DNA from: Aquimarina sp. Aq78
Lineage (GTDB): Bacteria > Bacteroidota > Bacteroidia > Flavobacteriales > Flavobacteriaceae
DNA length: 64,000 bases
NCBI RefSeq assembly: GCF_900299525.1
Contig: NZ_OMKA01000003.1
Span: 372,001 to 436,000, forward strand
Direction of reading: 5' to 3'
Shown here: positions 32,849 through 43,172 of the stretch, piece by piece
Numbering within the stretch: the stretch's first letter is position 1
Layout of the letters: every line of letters begins with the position of its first letter
Notes under the pieces: generated by a model
Told to the model about the DNA's origin: nothing
Seen by the model: the letters and a program-made list of their open reading frames with translations, nothing else
Database searches by the model: none
Position numbers and translations under genes: made by a program

Positions 32849-35524
32849 TTAATTTTTAAGGATTTTCTCAAAATAAACGTCGTCATTTATGTAAATTTTA
32901 AATACATAAAGACCGTTTTTGAGATTTGACAGATCGTGTGTAAATGATTTTACTGACTTTGTCTGGATTCCATTAAATGATTGTGTACTTATTAATTTTC
33001 CAGAAAGGTGGTATAGATTAATCCTAATCCAGGATGTATTATCTGTTTTTATCCTAAAGTTTACAATATCCTGAGTTACAGTAGGAAAAACAGAGTAATC
33101 ATTTGAAGTTATTTCAGAGTTACTTTTAGAACAAGTTCCTGTTTTTGTCCAGGCAAGTTGCCAATGAGCTCCAGTACCAGGTGCATATGCCCAAGCAGCA
33201 GCAGATGAGCACCATCCCGGGATGTTACATTCAAATTTTTCTCCTTCATTTACTACTTCATCATTTAATCCATAAGAAGTACCTGCTACATATTGAGGTA
33301 CATTCGCACAGTTACCATTACCCACCGTAGTAACCGAAACTGAAATTGAAGAAGAAGTTGAAGAAGCACCGTCATCATCTGTAGCTTCGGCTGTTAATAC
33401 ATAATTTCCTTCTACTGCATTAGTAATTGTATATGTATAAGGGCTACTTAAGCTTTCTCCTATCTTATTTCCATTATTAAAAAAAGTTACTTTTGTAATC
33501 GTACCATCATTGTCAGACGCACTTACCGTGATAGGAATCGAAGTTCCTGCTTCAAAAGAAGTATTATCACCCGGAGAAGTTATACTTACAACTGGAGCAT
33601 TATTATTTCCTCCTGTCGTTTTTTCTTTCACAGTAAAAGAAATTGCTTTTTCTGAAGTATTATTTTGATCATCTGTAGCAGATGCTGTAATCGTAATTTC
33701 TCCAAATGCAGTTGGCGTAAAACTAGCTGTATAGTTATTCCCTGAAGAGGTAGGATTAATACTAGTATTGTTATATTTAAAGACAAAAGATTGAACAGTT
33801 CCATCGGTATCTGTAGCACTGGCTTTTAAAGTAATTGGTGTAAGTTCTTTTTGTTCTATGACCTGTCCATTACCTGGTGATTCCCATGTTATTACAGGGT
33901 TAGTTCCATTAGAAGCACCACATTCTTTTACAAACTCCCATACGGTATCACTTCCTGGGATATTACTACTATCTGCATACCATTTGTTTTTATAGACTTT
34001 GTTATTGTACTTCACATAGTTGTTCTTGTCTTTATAAATTCTTGAAGCATTCCATTCGGGCACTTCTTGACAGTCAATATTCACTCCATCCCAAATAATA
34101 ATCTTTATGGTTGAAGTTGCGGTAATACCATTTTCAAATACAGCATTAGCGGTTAAAACGTGACTTGTATAACTAGATGGTGTCCAACTGAATGTTACTC
34201 CATCAAAAGTTTGATTTTCTACAGATGTAGTAACGCTTACTAATTTTGTGTTTTTTTCGTCTATAGACAAGCTTACCGAAATTGGCGAAAATGTAGTTTG
34301 CTCAAACATTTGATTATTCTTCGGGCTAGCAAATGTTACCTGAGGTTTTTGTGCGCAGGGTTCTGCTGTAAGATCAGCAGCATCACCACCATACTTAGAC
34401 ATATCTTTACATCCACAATCAGAAAGATCATGAACTCCATCCATATCGGTTCCTATATTATAAATATCAGTGAATCTTTGGTAGTACCCTATTCTATCCA
34501 CTACCTGAGGTTTTTCTGTACCTTGCCCACATTCTACTCCTCCATTAATAATATTTACAGTCATCCCAAGTCCTGGAATTCTATTTTTGGTTTTATCCAA
34601 CTCATTAGGGGTCCATTTGTTCACCATCACATCATGAGCCGATGGCTTAGGATATTGAGGTGTCATCCAAAACCAAATAGCAGTCTGAAAAGCTAAAGCA
34701 GCATCTTCGATTACTTTTTCCGGATTATCCAAGAGTATTTGTTTGTCTCCAAAAATAAATTCACTGGCAGGACCGTAGTTATAATTGTATGATAACTGTA
34801 TTGGTCCTCTTCCTTTATATGATTTTCCCGGAGTTGGGGGATAATTTGTATCTGGAGAAGCATAAGAAGCATCTGTAGGTTCTTCGCGAAAGTGCAAACC
34901 CCAAGAAAACTGTCCACCCGGAGCAGTTGACCACCCCCCGGTAGTCTCGTGAGAGATATTAGCAAAAAAAGCGGTAATCTCTCTTTTTCTGGTTTCCAGA
35001 TTTCCTTCTCCCAAAAAGGATCCATAATCTACTTCTTTAATGACAATTTCTTTTTCTACATTTCTTGGTGCATCAAAATCTACATCGGTTCGAATCACTT
35101 TTGATACACCTGTAGTCTTATCAGTACGTGTAACTCTATAAGCGTTCGTACCACATCTTCTCTCAAAGGTCACTTCAATTTTACTCATTCTATTAATGGC
35201 CTCGATAAAAGATTCGAAAGTATAAAAATCATCTTTAGGATCTAATACCCAAACACCGCCTCCTGTGTCTTTGGCGCCAAAACGGTACGGAAACAAAGTA
35301 TCCCATAAGTCTTTATTTATCAAATCATTAACTTGAAATAATGGTTTTACGGTCAAAGATTTATCCGGAGTAAAAGAATAATCTGATTTTGATATCCTGG
35401 GATATGTATTATCATCGTTAGAAAACGTTGGATTAATAGCAAAAAGTAATACAGTAAAAATCATTATCCATAATTTCCTGCATAAAATCCAATGGATTTT
35501 TGGAGTAGTGAGCTTGTGTGTCAT
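32849..35524 (-). CDS. GH19 chitinase with Ig-like and CBM5/12 domains, T9SS-secreted
   Basis: The 891-residue protein has a signal peptide (WIMIFTVLLFAINPTFS), a GH19 domain (about 65-370) and accessory domains. The catalytic acid is E193 in SHETTGGW; the second Glu is E215 in HFREEP, at the 22-residue spacing known from plant GH19 enzymes. YKGRGPIQLSYNYNYG and AFQTAIWFWMTPQ are further GH19 signatures. Then come an Ig-like domain, a CBM of the KWYADSS type (about 478-530), two Ig-like domains, a CBM5/12 (PGWCSSAAAWAYAPGTG) and a T9SS tail. GH19 inverts the anomeric centre while GH18 retains it, so this enzyme adds a different cleavage chemistry to the locus. Confidence 0.94.
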   Translation of the reverse strand: MTHKLTTPKIHWILCRKLWIMIFTVLLFAINPTFSNDDNTYPRISKSDYSFTPDKSLTVKPLFQVNDLINKDLWDTLFPYRFGAKDTGGGVWVLDPKDDFYTFESFIEAINRMSKIEVTFERRCGTNAYRVTRTDKTTGVSKVIRTDVDFDAPRNVEKEIVIKEVDYGSFLGEGNLETRKREITAFFANISHETTGGWSTAPGGQFSWGLHFREEPTDASYASPDTNYPPTPGKSYKGRGPIQLSYNYNYGPASEFIFGDKQILLDNPEKVIEDAALAFQTAIWFWMTPQYPKPSAHDVMVNKWTPNELDKTKNRIPGLGMTVNIINGGVECGQGTEKPQVVDRIGYYQRFTDIYNIGTDMDGVHDLSDCGCKDMSKYGGDAADLTAEPCAQKPQVTFASPKNNQMFEQTTFSPISVSLSIDEKNTKLVSVTTSVENQTFDGVTFSWTPSSYTSHVLTANAVFENGITATSTIKIIIWDGVNIDCQEVPEWNASRIYKDKNNYVKYNNKVYKNKWYADSSNIPGSDTVWEFVKECGASNGTNPVITWESPGNGQVIEQKELTPITLKASATDTDGTVQSFVFKYNNTSINPTSSGNNYTASFTPTAFGEITITASATDDQNNTSEKAISFTVKEKTTGGNNNAPVVSITSPGDNTSFEAGTSIPITVSASDNDGTITKVTFFNNGNKIGESLSSPYTYTITNAVEGNYVLTAEATDDDGASSTSSSISVSVTTVGNGNCANVPQYVAGTSYGLNDEVVNEGEKFECNIPGWCSSAAAWAYAPGTGAHWQLAWTKTGTCSKSNSEITSNDYSVFPTVTQDIVNFRIKTDNTSWIRINLYHLSGKLISTQSFNGIQTKSVKSFTHDLSNLKNGLYVFKIYINDDVYFEKILKN

Positions 35525-35770
35525 TGTTAAGGTTAATTTGTGTTAAGTCGTTGGTTTTCTTTAAGTTTTTTAAAAACCTAATCATAAAGTACTGTATTTA
35601 AGTTCTTTTGAAGAAATAAAATATACGAGTAACACTTTTTAGCACACAAAAGCCATCAGATTGGCAATAAGTGAAATTTTGGATTAATCAATTATACAAT
35701 TCTATAATTATTCATTTATTGAAGAAAAAAAGAACTGATTAATTCGAGATATTAGAACCAGATAGTTTTA

Positions 35771-38038
35771 TTATTTTGGTATAACTTTTTGAATTTGTTC
35801 CAGTAGTGTTACGGGTTCGAAGGGTTTATTTATTACTTTGGTAATACCTGCATTTACAAAATTTTCTTTGTTTTCTGATTCAGAAATAGCTGTTAAGGCA
35901 ATAATTGGAGTTTTTTTATCCGATTTACGTATTCTTTTTGTAGTTTCAAACCCATCAATCCCTTCCATCATTATATCCATAAAAATAAGATCATATCCAT
36001 TTTTCTCTGTCATTTTCAATGCTTCATAACCATCTGAAGCAATTTCACAATGATAACCGAAATTAGTTATGATTTTTCGTGTAATTAATTGATTAATCTT
36101 ATTGTCCTCGACAACCAAAATTTTTACATCTTTCTTTTTTTCACCGTTAAATTCTGCTTGCCCTATTTTCTGCTCTATGTGTTCGAAAGGTATTTGAAAA
36201 CTAAAAATTGCACCTTCTTTTTCGTCCGATATAAAATCCAGTTTACTATTACACTGAAGAAGTAATTTATTAGCTATAACTAATTCGAGAGTAGGTAGAT
36301 TATTTTCATCTGATAAAGAAGTGAAAATTGCGGATTCGTTTTCTATAAAAGCTTTATTTAATTCTTCTTGCTTTCTCATAGAAAAATATAAATTTTTACT
36401 CTTTAATGAAAATAAGATAGTGCTTGTCTTTTCTCTTGAAAAAAGATGTTGCATCGAAAACTCTATAACACCCCCATTTATGTATCTAGAAGTATTTGAA
36501 AGAATACTAATAACAATTCTTGACAAATGATCAGAGTCACCCAAAAGTTTCTTGGGTAATTTGTCATCTAATAAAAAATTAAAATCATTATTGTTTTCTC
36601 CTATAATAAAGAATTTAAGAGATTCTTTAATTGTATTAGCTAACTTGACAGGATCAAAAGGGTGTTTTTTTAAAGAAGTTTTATATGCTTCGTCAGATCT
36701 GTTTAATTCTATAATATCATTAATAAATCTTAATAGATATTTCCCCGAAAACTGTAATATATTTAACTGCTTTTTTCGCTGATTTTCATTAGATTCCTTA
36801 TTCTCTAATAAATGTGCAATGCCATTTATTGCATGAAGGGGGGTTCTTAATTCATGAGTAATATTATTGATAAACAATGTTTTCTGTTTATAAGCTTCTT
36901 CTACCCTATTTTTTGCCTTTAATAATTCTTGATTTTTCTGTTGTAAGAGTACGTTATTCTCTGTTTTTAATCTAGAATTTTTATATTGAAGTAAGACCAA
37001 AAGAACCAGAATAACTATAATCACAATTCCAGATATCAAAAGAGATTCATTAAGCTTTAATTGAGCTTGTTGGTACTTATTTTCTGCAAGAATCCTTTCA
37101 TTATCCTTTTGTTTTAACTGAAGTTCTTTGTATCCTTTTATGTCTTGAGCATACTTTTCAAGAAAAATATTATTCTGTTTTGCCTGTTCTTGGATATAAT
37201 CTTTATAATAATTATTAGCTAATTTATATTCCTTTTTTCGGTCATATATATCTGCAATCCCTGCAAGATATAATGTGTGGTTTGCATAATTACTTGTCTT
37301 TGCTGAGTCTATTTCTTTTTTGGCAATCTCTTCTCCTTTTCTAAAAAAAATAAGTGCTTCATCATATCTATTTGTTTTTGAACATGCCGTGCCAATTCGA
37401 TAATATAGATATATCAATCTTATATCTTTATGATATTTTTTTGCAAGTTCAATAGCTTTTTGAGAGGCCTCATAACAGTTTTTCCAATCCGCATTTCGAT
37501 AATAAATAGAAGTTAAGTTTACCAGCATATCAATACTTTGCTCCTCATACTTATATTTTTCTGCTCCATCTATCGCTTTTTTTAAGAAAAAAATCGCTTT
37601 ATTATTATCTTTTGATATTATTTTATGATATAAGCCCCAGAGGTTATTTATGTACATTTCACCATATTGATCTTGTACTTGTTTTTGTAAGATAGTCGCT
37701 TTTTCTAGATAAGTTTCGAACCCTTTTAAATCCTGAACAGATATATACAACCCACTATGCAATCTATAGACTCGAGCAATATGCTTTTTATTGTCACTCT
37801 CTAATGCTAATTTTTCAGTTTCATCAATTATACTAAGAGCCTTACTTATATAATCATGATCTATCCAATATTCTATAGAATCTAAATTTTGTTTTAAAAC
37901 ATTCTCCTCCTGTACAGAAGAGAAATCATAAGCCTCTTTAGCACTAGCAAATAAAATCAGTAATGAAATAAGAATTATTGAGGTGAATACATTTCTTTTC
38001 ATAAAACGTCTTGTTTCATCTTTTAGCTTAGAGTACAA
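35771..38038 (-). CDS. TPR hybrid histidine kinase with degenerate ATP-binding domain (probable pseudokinase)
   Basis: The 755-residue protein has an N-terminal membrane segment (FTSIILISLLILFASAKE), periplasmic TPR repeats (about 50-310), a membrane helix (about 330-350, SGIVIIVILVLLVLLQY), a coiled coil, a HisKA domain with phosphoacceptor H395 (NITHELRTPLHAING), a HATPase region and a C-terminal receiver domain with D688 (LIFMDIMM). The HATPase keeps an N-box-like ILSNTSRY, but the G1 box (DxGxG) is replaced by a stretch ending SLKSKNLYF and the G2 box (GxGL) by NNLPTLELVIAN. It therefore probably cannot bind ATP normally. It lies alone between the chitinases and the transport genes and has no DNA-binding domain. 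Confidence 0.88.
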   Translation of the reverse strand: MYSKLKDETRRFMKRNVFTSIILISLLILFASAKEAYDFSSVQEENVLKQNLDSIEYWIDHDYISKALSIIDETEKLALESDNKKHIARVYRLHSGLYISVQDLKGFETYLEKATILQKQVQDQYGEMYINNLWGLYHKIISKDNNKAIFFLKKAIDGAEKYKYEEQSIDMLVNLTSIYYRNADWKNCYEASQKAIELAKKYHKDIRLIYLYYRIGTACSKTNRYDEALIFFRKGEEIAKKEIDSAKTSNYANHTLYLAGIADIYDRKKEYKLANNYYKDYIQEQAKQNNIFLEKYAQDIKGYKELQLKQKDNERILAENKYQQAQLKLNESLLISGIVIIVILVLLVLLQYKNSRLKTENNVLLQQKNQELLKAKNRVEEAYKQKTLFINNITHELRTPLHAINGIAHLLENKESNENQRKKQLNILQFSGKYLLRFINDIIELNRSDEAYKTSLKKHPFDPVKLANTIKESLKFFIIGENNNDFNFLLDDKLPKKLLGDSDHLSRIVISILSNTSRYINGGVIEFSMQHLFSREKTSTILFSLKSKNLYFSMRKQEELNKAFIENESAIFTSLSDENNLPTLELVIANKLLLQCNSKLDFISDEKEGAIFSFQIPFEHIEQKIGQAEFNGEKKKDVKILVVEDNKINQLITRKIITNFGYHCEIASDGYEALKMTEKNGYDLIFMDIMMEGIDGFETTKRIRKSDKKTPIIALTAISESENKENFVNAGITKVINKPFEPVTLLEQIQKVIPK

Positions 38039-38362
38039 CTTTATTACCTAGTATTTAAAATCAACTTAGATATCATTAGATCATATTTAAAAATCACATT
38101 ATCCTCGATAATTGTAATTTATGAATAACAAATCTTAAGCTTTTTTTATTAGGCAGATATAAAACAAGAAGGGGTAATTATTTGTATTATGATTTGCATT
38201 AAGCCTATTTACAATTAAAATTTTAACAAAAATAAGCTTTATTTTTTAAAATTTTAACATAATCAATTTTAAAAAATGTTTTTTAAATAAAAGTACTACA
38301 AGAATTATTTTAATTTCTTATAGTACCCTTTATAGTATCTTGTAATTTTTCTTATTGAAATT
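38039..38362. other. 324-base gap, AT-rich, with a terminator
   Basis: No gene is supported. The right half holds the terminator of the transport operon (38293-38326); the left half should hold the promoter of the hybrid kinase gene, but I cannot assign it. Confidence 0.45.
38285..38326 (-). terminator. Terminator of the LytS-LytTR-symporter-NagX operon
   Basis: A 12-bp stem with one mismatch (38293-38304 with 38315-38326, arm GTACTATAAGAA on the minus strand) is followed on that strand by CTTTTATTT. It lies 37 bases past the NagX-like stop. Confidence 0.7.
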
Positions 38363-39487
38363 TTAGACTTTAATAAATATCTTTTTCTTGTATAAAAAAT
38401 ATGCTAAAAGCGTATAAAAACCAACAACAATCAATGCATAGAAAAACGAAGATAATGGTTTACCAATCGACGGGTATACAAAAAATGTTTCAAAAAGAAA
38501 TTGATGTACCGAGGTTTGTGAATCTATTTTAATTAAATAAAAAGATTTGGCAAGTATCATAGAAGAGAAATAGATAATGATTGCATTAGCACCTACATAT
38601 TTCACAAGACTACCAAAATCACGCTCTTTATAATCCATGAAATAATGAAATAACACTAAAAACAAAGTAGCATAGCCCGATGTGACTAGTACAAAACTAC
38701 TACTCCACAACACTTTATTGATTGGGAAGAAAATACTCCATAGATATCCTATAAGAATAAAACATGTTCCCATTATGGTCAATACACCAAGTTTCCGTTT
38801 TGTTGCACTCACTAAAATCTCGCCCACAACGATTCCCGTAATTGTGGTTACTATAGCCGGTATCGTACTAAGAATTCCTTCAGGATCATAATCAGGTTTC
38901 CAAATATGCCCTTTAAGTAATAGATAATCCAGATAATTGGCCCAGTTGTTTGGGCCTCTTTCTAGTATAGGAGTGGCCCCATCAGGCAATGGAATATATG
39001 TCAACCATACCCAATAGCCTATAAGAATAATAGCAGCAATAGAAATCAACTGTTTTCTAGTACAATTCAGATACAATATAGATGCTACGCAAAATACAAT
39101 TCCTATTCGTTGTAATACTCCTGGGAGACGTACGGATTCTGTTTCAATAAAAGGAAAATAGGGTAAAAACACATTGATAAGTAATCCCAGTGCTACTAAT
39201 TTTATACTACGTTTTACAATTTTCTTATAAATAACCCTATCTCCTTTTTTATGTTTGTATACAAACGATATAGATATCCCAACAATAAATAAAAAGAAAG
39301 GAAATACAAAATCTGCCAAAGTAAGGCCATTCCACTCTGCATGTAATAATGGTGTATATACATAAGACCAATCCCCTGGTGTATTTACCAGAATCATAAG
39401 CATTATAGTAAGCCCTCTTAAAAAATCAACAGATTGTATTCGTTTAGTTACACTCACGACATTAAATTCTTTCCTATTGATTTCCAA
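38363..39487 (-). CDS. nagX: NagX-like membrane acyltransferase (DUF5009/DUF1624, heparan-glucosaminide acetyltransferase-like)
   Basis: The 374-residue inner-membrane protein has about ten membrane helices and the family start RIQSVDFLRGLTIMLMILVNTPGDWSYVY split as DFLRGLTI and NTPGDW, then LLHAEWNGLTLADFVFPFFL with the conserved His. Relatives transfer acyl groups to glucosamine in lysosomes; NagX genes in bacterial GlcNAc regulons are thought to help sugar transport or modification. It overlaps the symporter gene by 34 bases, so the two are translationally coupled. A GTG start just inside would remove about eight residues and part of the overlap. Substrate is inferred from context. Confidence 0.88.
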   Translation of the reverse strand: MEINRKEFNVVSVTKRIQSVDFLRGLTIMLMILVNTPGDWSYVYTPLLHAEWNGLTLADFVFPFFLFIVGISISFVYKHKKGDRVIYKKIVKRSIKLVALGLLINVFLPYFPFIETESVRLPGVLQRIGIVFCVASILYLNCTRKQLISIAAIILIGYWVWLTYIPLPDGATPILERGPNNWANYLDYLLLKGHIWKPDYDPEGILSTIPAIVTTITGIVVGEILVSATKRKLGVLTIMGTCFILIGYLWSIFFPINKVLWSSSFVLVTSGYATLFLVLFHYFMDYKERDFGSLVKYVGANAIIIYFSSMILAKSFYLIKIDSQTSVHQFLFETFFVYPSIGKPLSSFFYALIVVGFYTLLAYFLYKKKIFIKV

Positions 39488-41289
39488 ACTCTCACCAATA
39501 AGAAGCCAGAAACTACAGCTAATACTCCTATAATTGCAGCCATGGCGTACTCTCCATAAAGCAAGTTACCTACAGAAAACAAACAACTATATACTAATAC
39601 GCAACCTAATAACATTGCTAGAATTCCAGAAGGTACAGACCATTTCTCATTAGATTCAACTATTTCTACTCCCTCGGCATCAGCTTCATCCACAATTTTT
39701 TTCCAGCCTGGTCCACCGGGTTGAATACTTTTATAAAAAGATCGTAAAGTCTCTTTTGATTCTGGTTTAGTTAGATAAGTTGTCACAATCCAAACAATTG
39801 AAGTTATAATCACCATAGCTATAAATCTAAACCAAGAAGGAAAAATTCCTGATATTATTTCTCCAGCATCGCTGGTATATCCAAATAGTGAGTCACCAAG
39901 AGGTGTAAAAGTTAAAATTAATGGGATAAGCATCGCAGAGAACATTACAGATATCTCACTCCATGCATTTATACGCCACCAAAACCAGCGTAAAATATAT
40001 ACTAATCCTGTTCCTGCTCCAAACATTAAAATAATGTCAAAAAGCTGCTTGGCATTGGTAAGATAAAGTGCAAATACAGCACTAGTCACCATAAGGACTA
40101 TAGTAGTAATTCGTCCAACATTCACCAGTTCTTTTTCACTTGCATCTTTTTTAATTTGTTGCTTATAGAAATCATTAACGATATAAGATGATCCCCAATT
40201 AAGATGTGTAGATAACGTTGACATAAATGCAGCACCCAGAGAAGCTAAGACAAGTCCTAATAGTCCAGCCGGAAGCTTTGTTAACATCGCCGAATAAGCC
40301 AAATCATGTCCTAATTTACTAGATTCAACATTAGGAAAAGCCTCTTGAATACTAGCGATATCTGGATACATTACTAAAGATGCTAATGCTACCAAAATCC
40401 ATGGCCAAGGTCGTAGTGCATAATGCATAATATTAAAAAAGAAAGTAGCACCTATTGCATGGTTTTCGTTTTTTGCAGCAAGCATACGTTGCGCAATATA
40501 TCCACCACCTCCTGGTTCTGCACCAGGATACCATGAACTCCACCATTGTACTGCTAATGGTATAATTAAAATCCCAATTAATGCTTCTGTATTAGAAAAA
40601 TCTGGGAAAAATGAAAGTTTATCAGATACATTTGGATGAGAGACCAAATTGCTCAACCCTCCCACTTCAGGAAGATTAACCAAATAATAAGAAGCTCCTA
40701 CAGCACCTACTATTGCAACAAAGAAAAGTACAAAATCTGTATAAATCACCCCCCTAAAACCTCCTAAAGAGCTAAAAGCAGCTGTTACCACGCCACCAAT
40801 CAAAACGGTCTGTATTGGTGAAAGTCCAAGCATAATTTGCCCTATTTTGATTGCAGCAAGGTTTACCGCAGCCATGGCAATTATATTAAATACTACTCCG
40901 AGATATATCGATCTAAATCCCCTTAAAAATCGAGCAGGTTTACCACTATACCTCAGTGTATAAAACTCTAAATCTGTCGTAACGTTTGATTTACGCCATA
41001 ATTTGGCATATACAAATACGGTTAGAAGACCTGTCAATAAAAAGGCCCACCATACCCAATTACCGGCGACACCGTCCTGTCTTACAATATCAGTAACTAA
41101 ATTTGGAGTGTCGGTAGAAAATGTAGTTGCTACCATCGAAAAACCAAGTAACCACCAGGGCATATTACGTCCTGACAAAAAATACTCTGCTGTATTTTTT
41201 CCAGATCTTTTAGATACCACAACACCGATAATAAGTGTGGTTAAGAAAAATGAGGCTATGATTATGTAGTCCAATGTTGTTAAAACCAT
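39454..41289 (-). CDS. Sodium:solute symporter (SSS family), probable GlcNAc importer
   Basis: The 611-residue protein is a sodium:solute symporter: it begins TLDYIIIASFFLTTLIIGVV, has SGRNMPWWLLGFSMVATTFS (helix 2 region) and about 13-14 membrane helices, including SLGGFRGVIYTDFVLFF. It is longer than the typical 500-550 residues through a cytoplasmic insertion near residues 510-560. It lies between a LytTR regulator (5-base gap) and the NagX-like gene, in a locus rich in chitinases, so the most likely substrate is N-acetylglucosamine or chitobiose. The family is secure; the substrate is inferred. Confidence 0.93.
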   Translation of the reverse strand: MVLTTLDYIIIASFFLTTLIIGVVVSKRSGKNTAEYFLSGRNMPWWLLGFSMVATTFSTDTPNLVTDIVRQDGVAGNWVWWAFLLTGLLTVFVYAKLWRKSNVTTDLEFYTLRYSGKPARFLRGFRSIYLGVVFNIIAMAAVNLAAIKIGQIMLGLSPIQTVLIGGVVTAAFSSLGGFRGVIYTDFVLFFVAIVGAVGASYYLVNLPEVGGLSNLVSHPNVSDKLSFFPDFSNTEALIGILIIPLAVQWWSSWYPGAEPGGGGYIAQRMLAAKNENHAIGATFFFNIMHYALRPWPWILVALASLVMYPDIASIQEAFPNVESSKLGHDLAYSAMLTKLPAGLLGLVLASLGAAFMSTLSTHLNWGSSYIVNDFYKQQIKKDASEKELVNVGRITTIVLMVTSAVFALYLTNAKQLFDIILMFGAGTGLVYILRWFWWRINAWSEISVMFSAMLIPLILTFTPLGDSLFGYTSDAGEIISGIFPSWFRFIAMVIITSIVWIVTTYLTKPESKETLRSFYKSIQPGGPGWKKIVDEADAEGVEIVESNEKWSVPSGILAMLLGCVLVYSCLFSVGNLLYGEYAMAAIIGVLAVVSGFLLVRVWKSIGKNLMS

Positions 41290-41294
41290 TATTT

Positions 41295-42020
41295 TTATTT
41301 TAATAAATTTGATTTGTTTTTTAATATTCGTTGTTTTGCGTGAGCCGCATAATTTCTCCCTATAGGAATTCTTTTTTCCCCCACCTCGGCAAGATTCCCT
41401 TCGATAGATTTAACTTTATCTATAGCTATAGTATACGATTTATGAATCCTTATAAAATTTTCTGAAGGAAGCTCTTCACTAATACTGGTTAAAGATTTAT
41501 GGGATAGAAATGTATCTTCAAGTGTACTCACCCTGATATAATCTTTAAGGCTTTCAATAAAAAGTATATCAGTTAAAAGAATTTTCACCAATTTCTTATC
41601 TACTTTTAAGAAAATATGAGCCGGTTGCACCATATTCATAGAAGGTTCATGTTTCTTTATAGCAACAAGCCTTGCTGTTAATTTATTTATAGATTTCAGA
41701 AATCGATTAAAAGAAATAGGTTTTACAAGATAATCGAGAACTTCTAGCTCATAACTTTCTAATGCATATTCCTTATATGCAGTGGTAATAATAATCTGGG
41801 GATATTCCTGTAAGCTTTTTAAAAATTCTAAACCATTCATTCTAGGCATATTAATATCTAAAAAGACAGCGTCAATATCTCCTTGTTCTAATATAGATAA
41901 TGCCTCTATTGGGTTTTTAAAAGTATCAACGATCTGAATGTTTTTAAATTCTTTTAAAAAAGATTCAATAACTTCAATTGCTAAGGGCTCATCATCAATT
42001 ATGATACATTTAATAGTCAT
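41295..42020 (-). CDS. LytTR response regulator of the chitin locus
   Basis: The 241-residue regulator has a receiver domain (D9-D10, phosphoacceptor D55 in VFLDINMP, Lys in YLVKPISF) and a LytTR DNA-binding domain (about 135-235, NFIRIHKSYTIAIDKVKS). Its start codon overlaps the stop of the kinase gene by one base (TAATG), so the two proteins are made together and surely form a pair. The symporter follows 5 bases later. Direct repeats upstream of susC at 43173-43222 are candidate targets. It is a paralogue of the orphan regulator at 29078. Confidence 0.94.
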   Translation of the reverse strand: MTIKCIIIDDEPLAIEVIESFLKEFKNIQIVDTFKNPIEALSILEQGDIDAVFLDINMPRMNGLEFLKSLQEYPQIIITTAYKEYALESYELEVLDYLVKPISFNRFLKSINKLTARLVAIKKHEPSMNMVQPAHIFLKVDKKLVKILLTDILFIESLKDYIRVSTLEDTFLSHKSLTSISEELPSENFIRIHKSYTIAIDKVKSIEGNLAEVGEKRIPIGRNYAAHAKQRILKNKSNLLK

Positions 42021-43039
42021 TATATAGGGATTTTAAGCAAAATCGAATACTCATTATTTTTTTGTGCTATGTTTAGTGTATATTTTTTTGGGTATAGTAT
42101 TTCTAACCTTCTTTTTACATTTTTTATTCCAATTCCATTAAGTCTTTTAGTTTTAGATTCATCTTCATAATTATTTTTAGATATAAATACCAGTTCATTT
42201 TCAAATCTTTCAAAAGAGATTAATAACTCCATTCTGTCATTATTTTTTAGCCCATGTTTAAAAGCATTCTCAATAAACGGTAAAAACAGCATAGGAACTA
42301 CTTTAACATCATCAATATTACCATTTATATCAACCCTCGAATCAACTCGATCACCATAACGCATTTTTTCGAGCTCAATGTAATTATCGATATGATCAAT
42401 CTCCTGCAAAAGAGGGAGCTTCTTTTTACTGGTATCATAAATCACATATCTCATAAAGTTAGATAGTTTTAATACAAGATTAGGTGCCAAATCCGATTTT
42501 TTTATTGTTAGTGCATATAAACTATTAAGTGTGTTAAAAAAGAAATGGGGTTGTATCTGCGCTTTTAAATATTTTAATTCTGTTTTATATTGCAATTCAC
42601 TTAAGTCTCTATTCTTATTTTGCATAATCAAAAAATCAACTGTATATTTTATTGCAGAGGTTAACCCTACAACATACAATTCTCCTATAGCTACTGCTAC
42701 AATATGATTAAAACCAAATGGATCCAGCCTTCCTTCTACTTCTGGCCAGATATCCTCGGTAACCAACAATAGATTAAGACCAGACCTTAATATATAATGA
42801 ACCCCAAGAGACATACATAAGAAAAGTACGTAATACACATACTTTTTTTTGAATATGTATTTAGGAACTAAAAAATAAATATTAAAATAAACTAAGATGA
42901 TGTGTAGAGGAAATTCTACAAGGTTCGATTTTAACGAATACCAATAATCATTAAAATAACTTCCCCATCGAATTACATTAAATAAAAAATAGATAATCCA
43001 AAAATATAGATGATATTTTCGTTTAATAGTCCTTTGCAC
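42020..43039 (-). CDS. LytS-type membrane sensor histidine kinase
   Basis: The 339-residue kinase has four membrane helices in residues about 10-150 and a His_kinase (LytS/YehU) core: phosphoacceptor H165 in KAQIQPHFFFNTLNSL, the N-box FIENAFKHGLKNND and the glycine motif RLNGIGIKNVKRRLEILY. It has no large periplasmic domain, so it probably senses a membrane or intracellular cue, perhaps symporter activity or a sugar intermediate. It is the first gene of a four-gene operon (kinase, regulator, symporter, NagX-like) divergent from susC. That layout couples GlcNAc entry to control of chitin use. Confidence 0.94.
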   Translation of the reverse strand: MQRTIKRKYHLYFWIIYFLFNVIRWGSYFNDYWYSLKSNLVEFPLHIILVYFNIYFLVPKYIFKKKYVYYVLFLCMSLGVHYILRSGLNLLLVTEDIWPEVEGRLDPFGFNHIVAVAIGELYVVGLTSAIKYTVDFLIMQNKNRDLSELQYKTELKYLKAQIQPHFFFNTLNSLYALTIKKSDLAPNLVLKLSNFMRYVIYDTSKKKLPLLQEIDHIDNYIELEKMRYGDRVDSRVDINGNIDDVKVVPMLFLPFIENAFKHGLKNNDRMELLISFERFENELVFISKNNYEDESKTKRLNGIGIKNVKRRLEILYPKKYTLNIAQKNNEYSILLKIPI

Positions 43040-43172
43040 GTTACCCCTCTCTTTTTTTAAAAAATCATTAAATAATACTAGTTAAAATCACTTTTTTAAC
43101 AAAAATTTTTGAAAAATGTAAGGCTATTTGTAGAGAAAAACAAAAAAAATAAGAATATCGAATTTCAAAAAA

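Noticed and set aside
34298..34696. 132-codon plus-strand frame within the GH19 gene
   Set aside because: It is antisense to the conserved GH19 catalytic domain and its product has no recognisable pattern.
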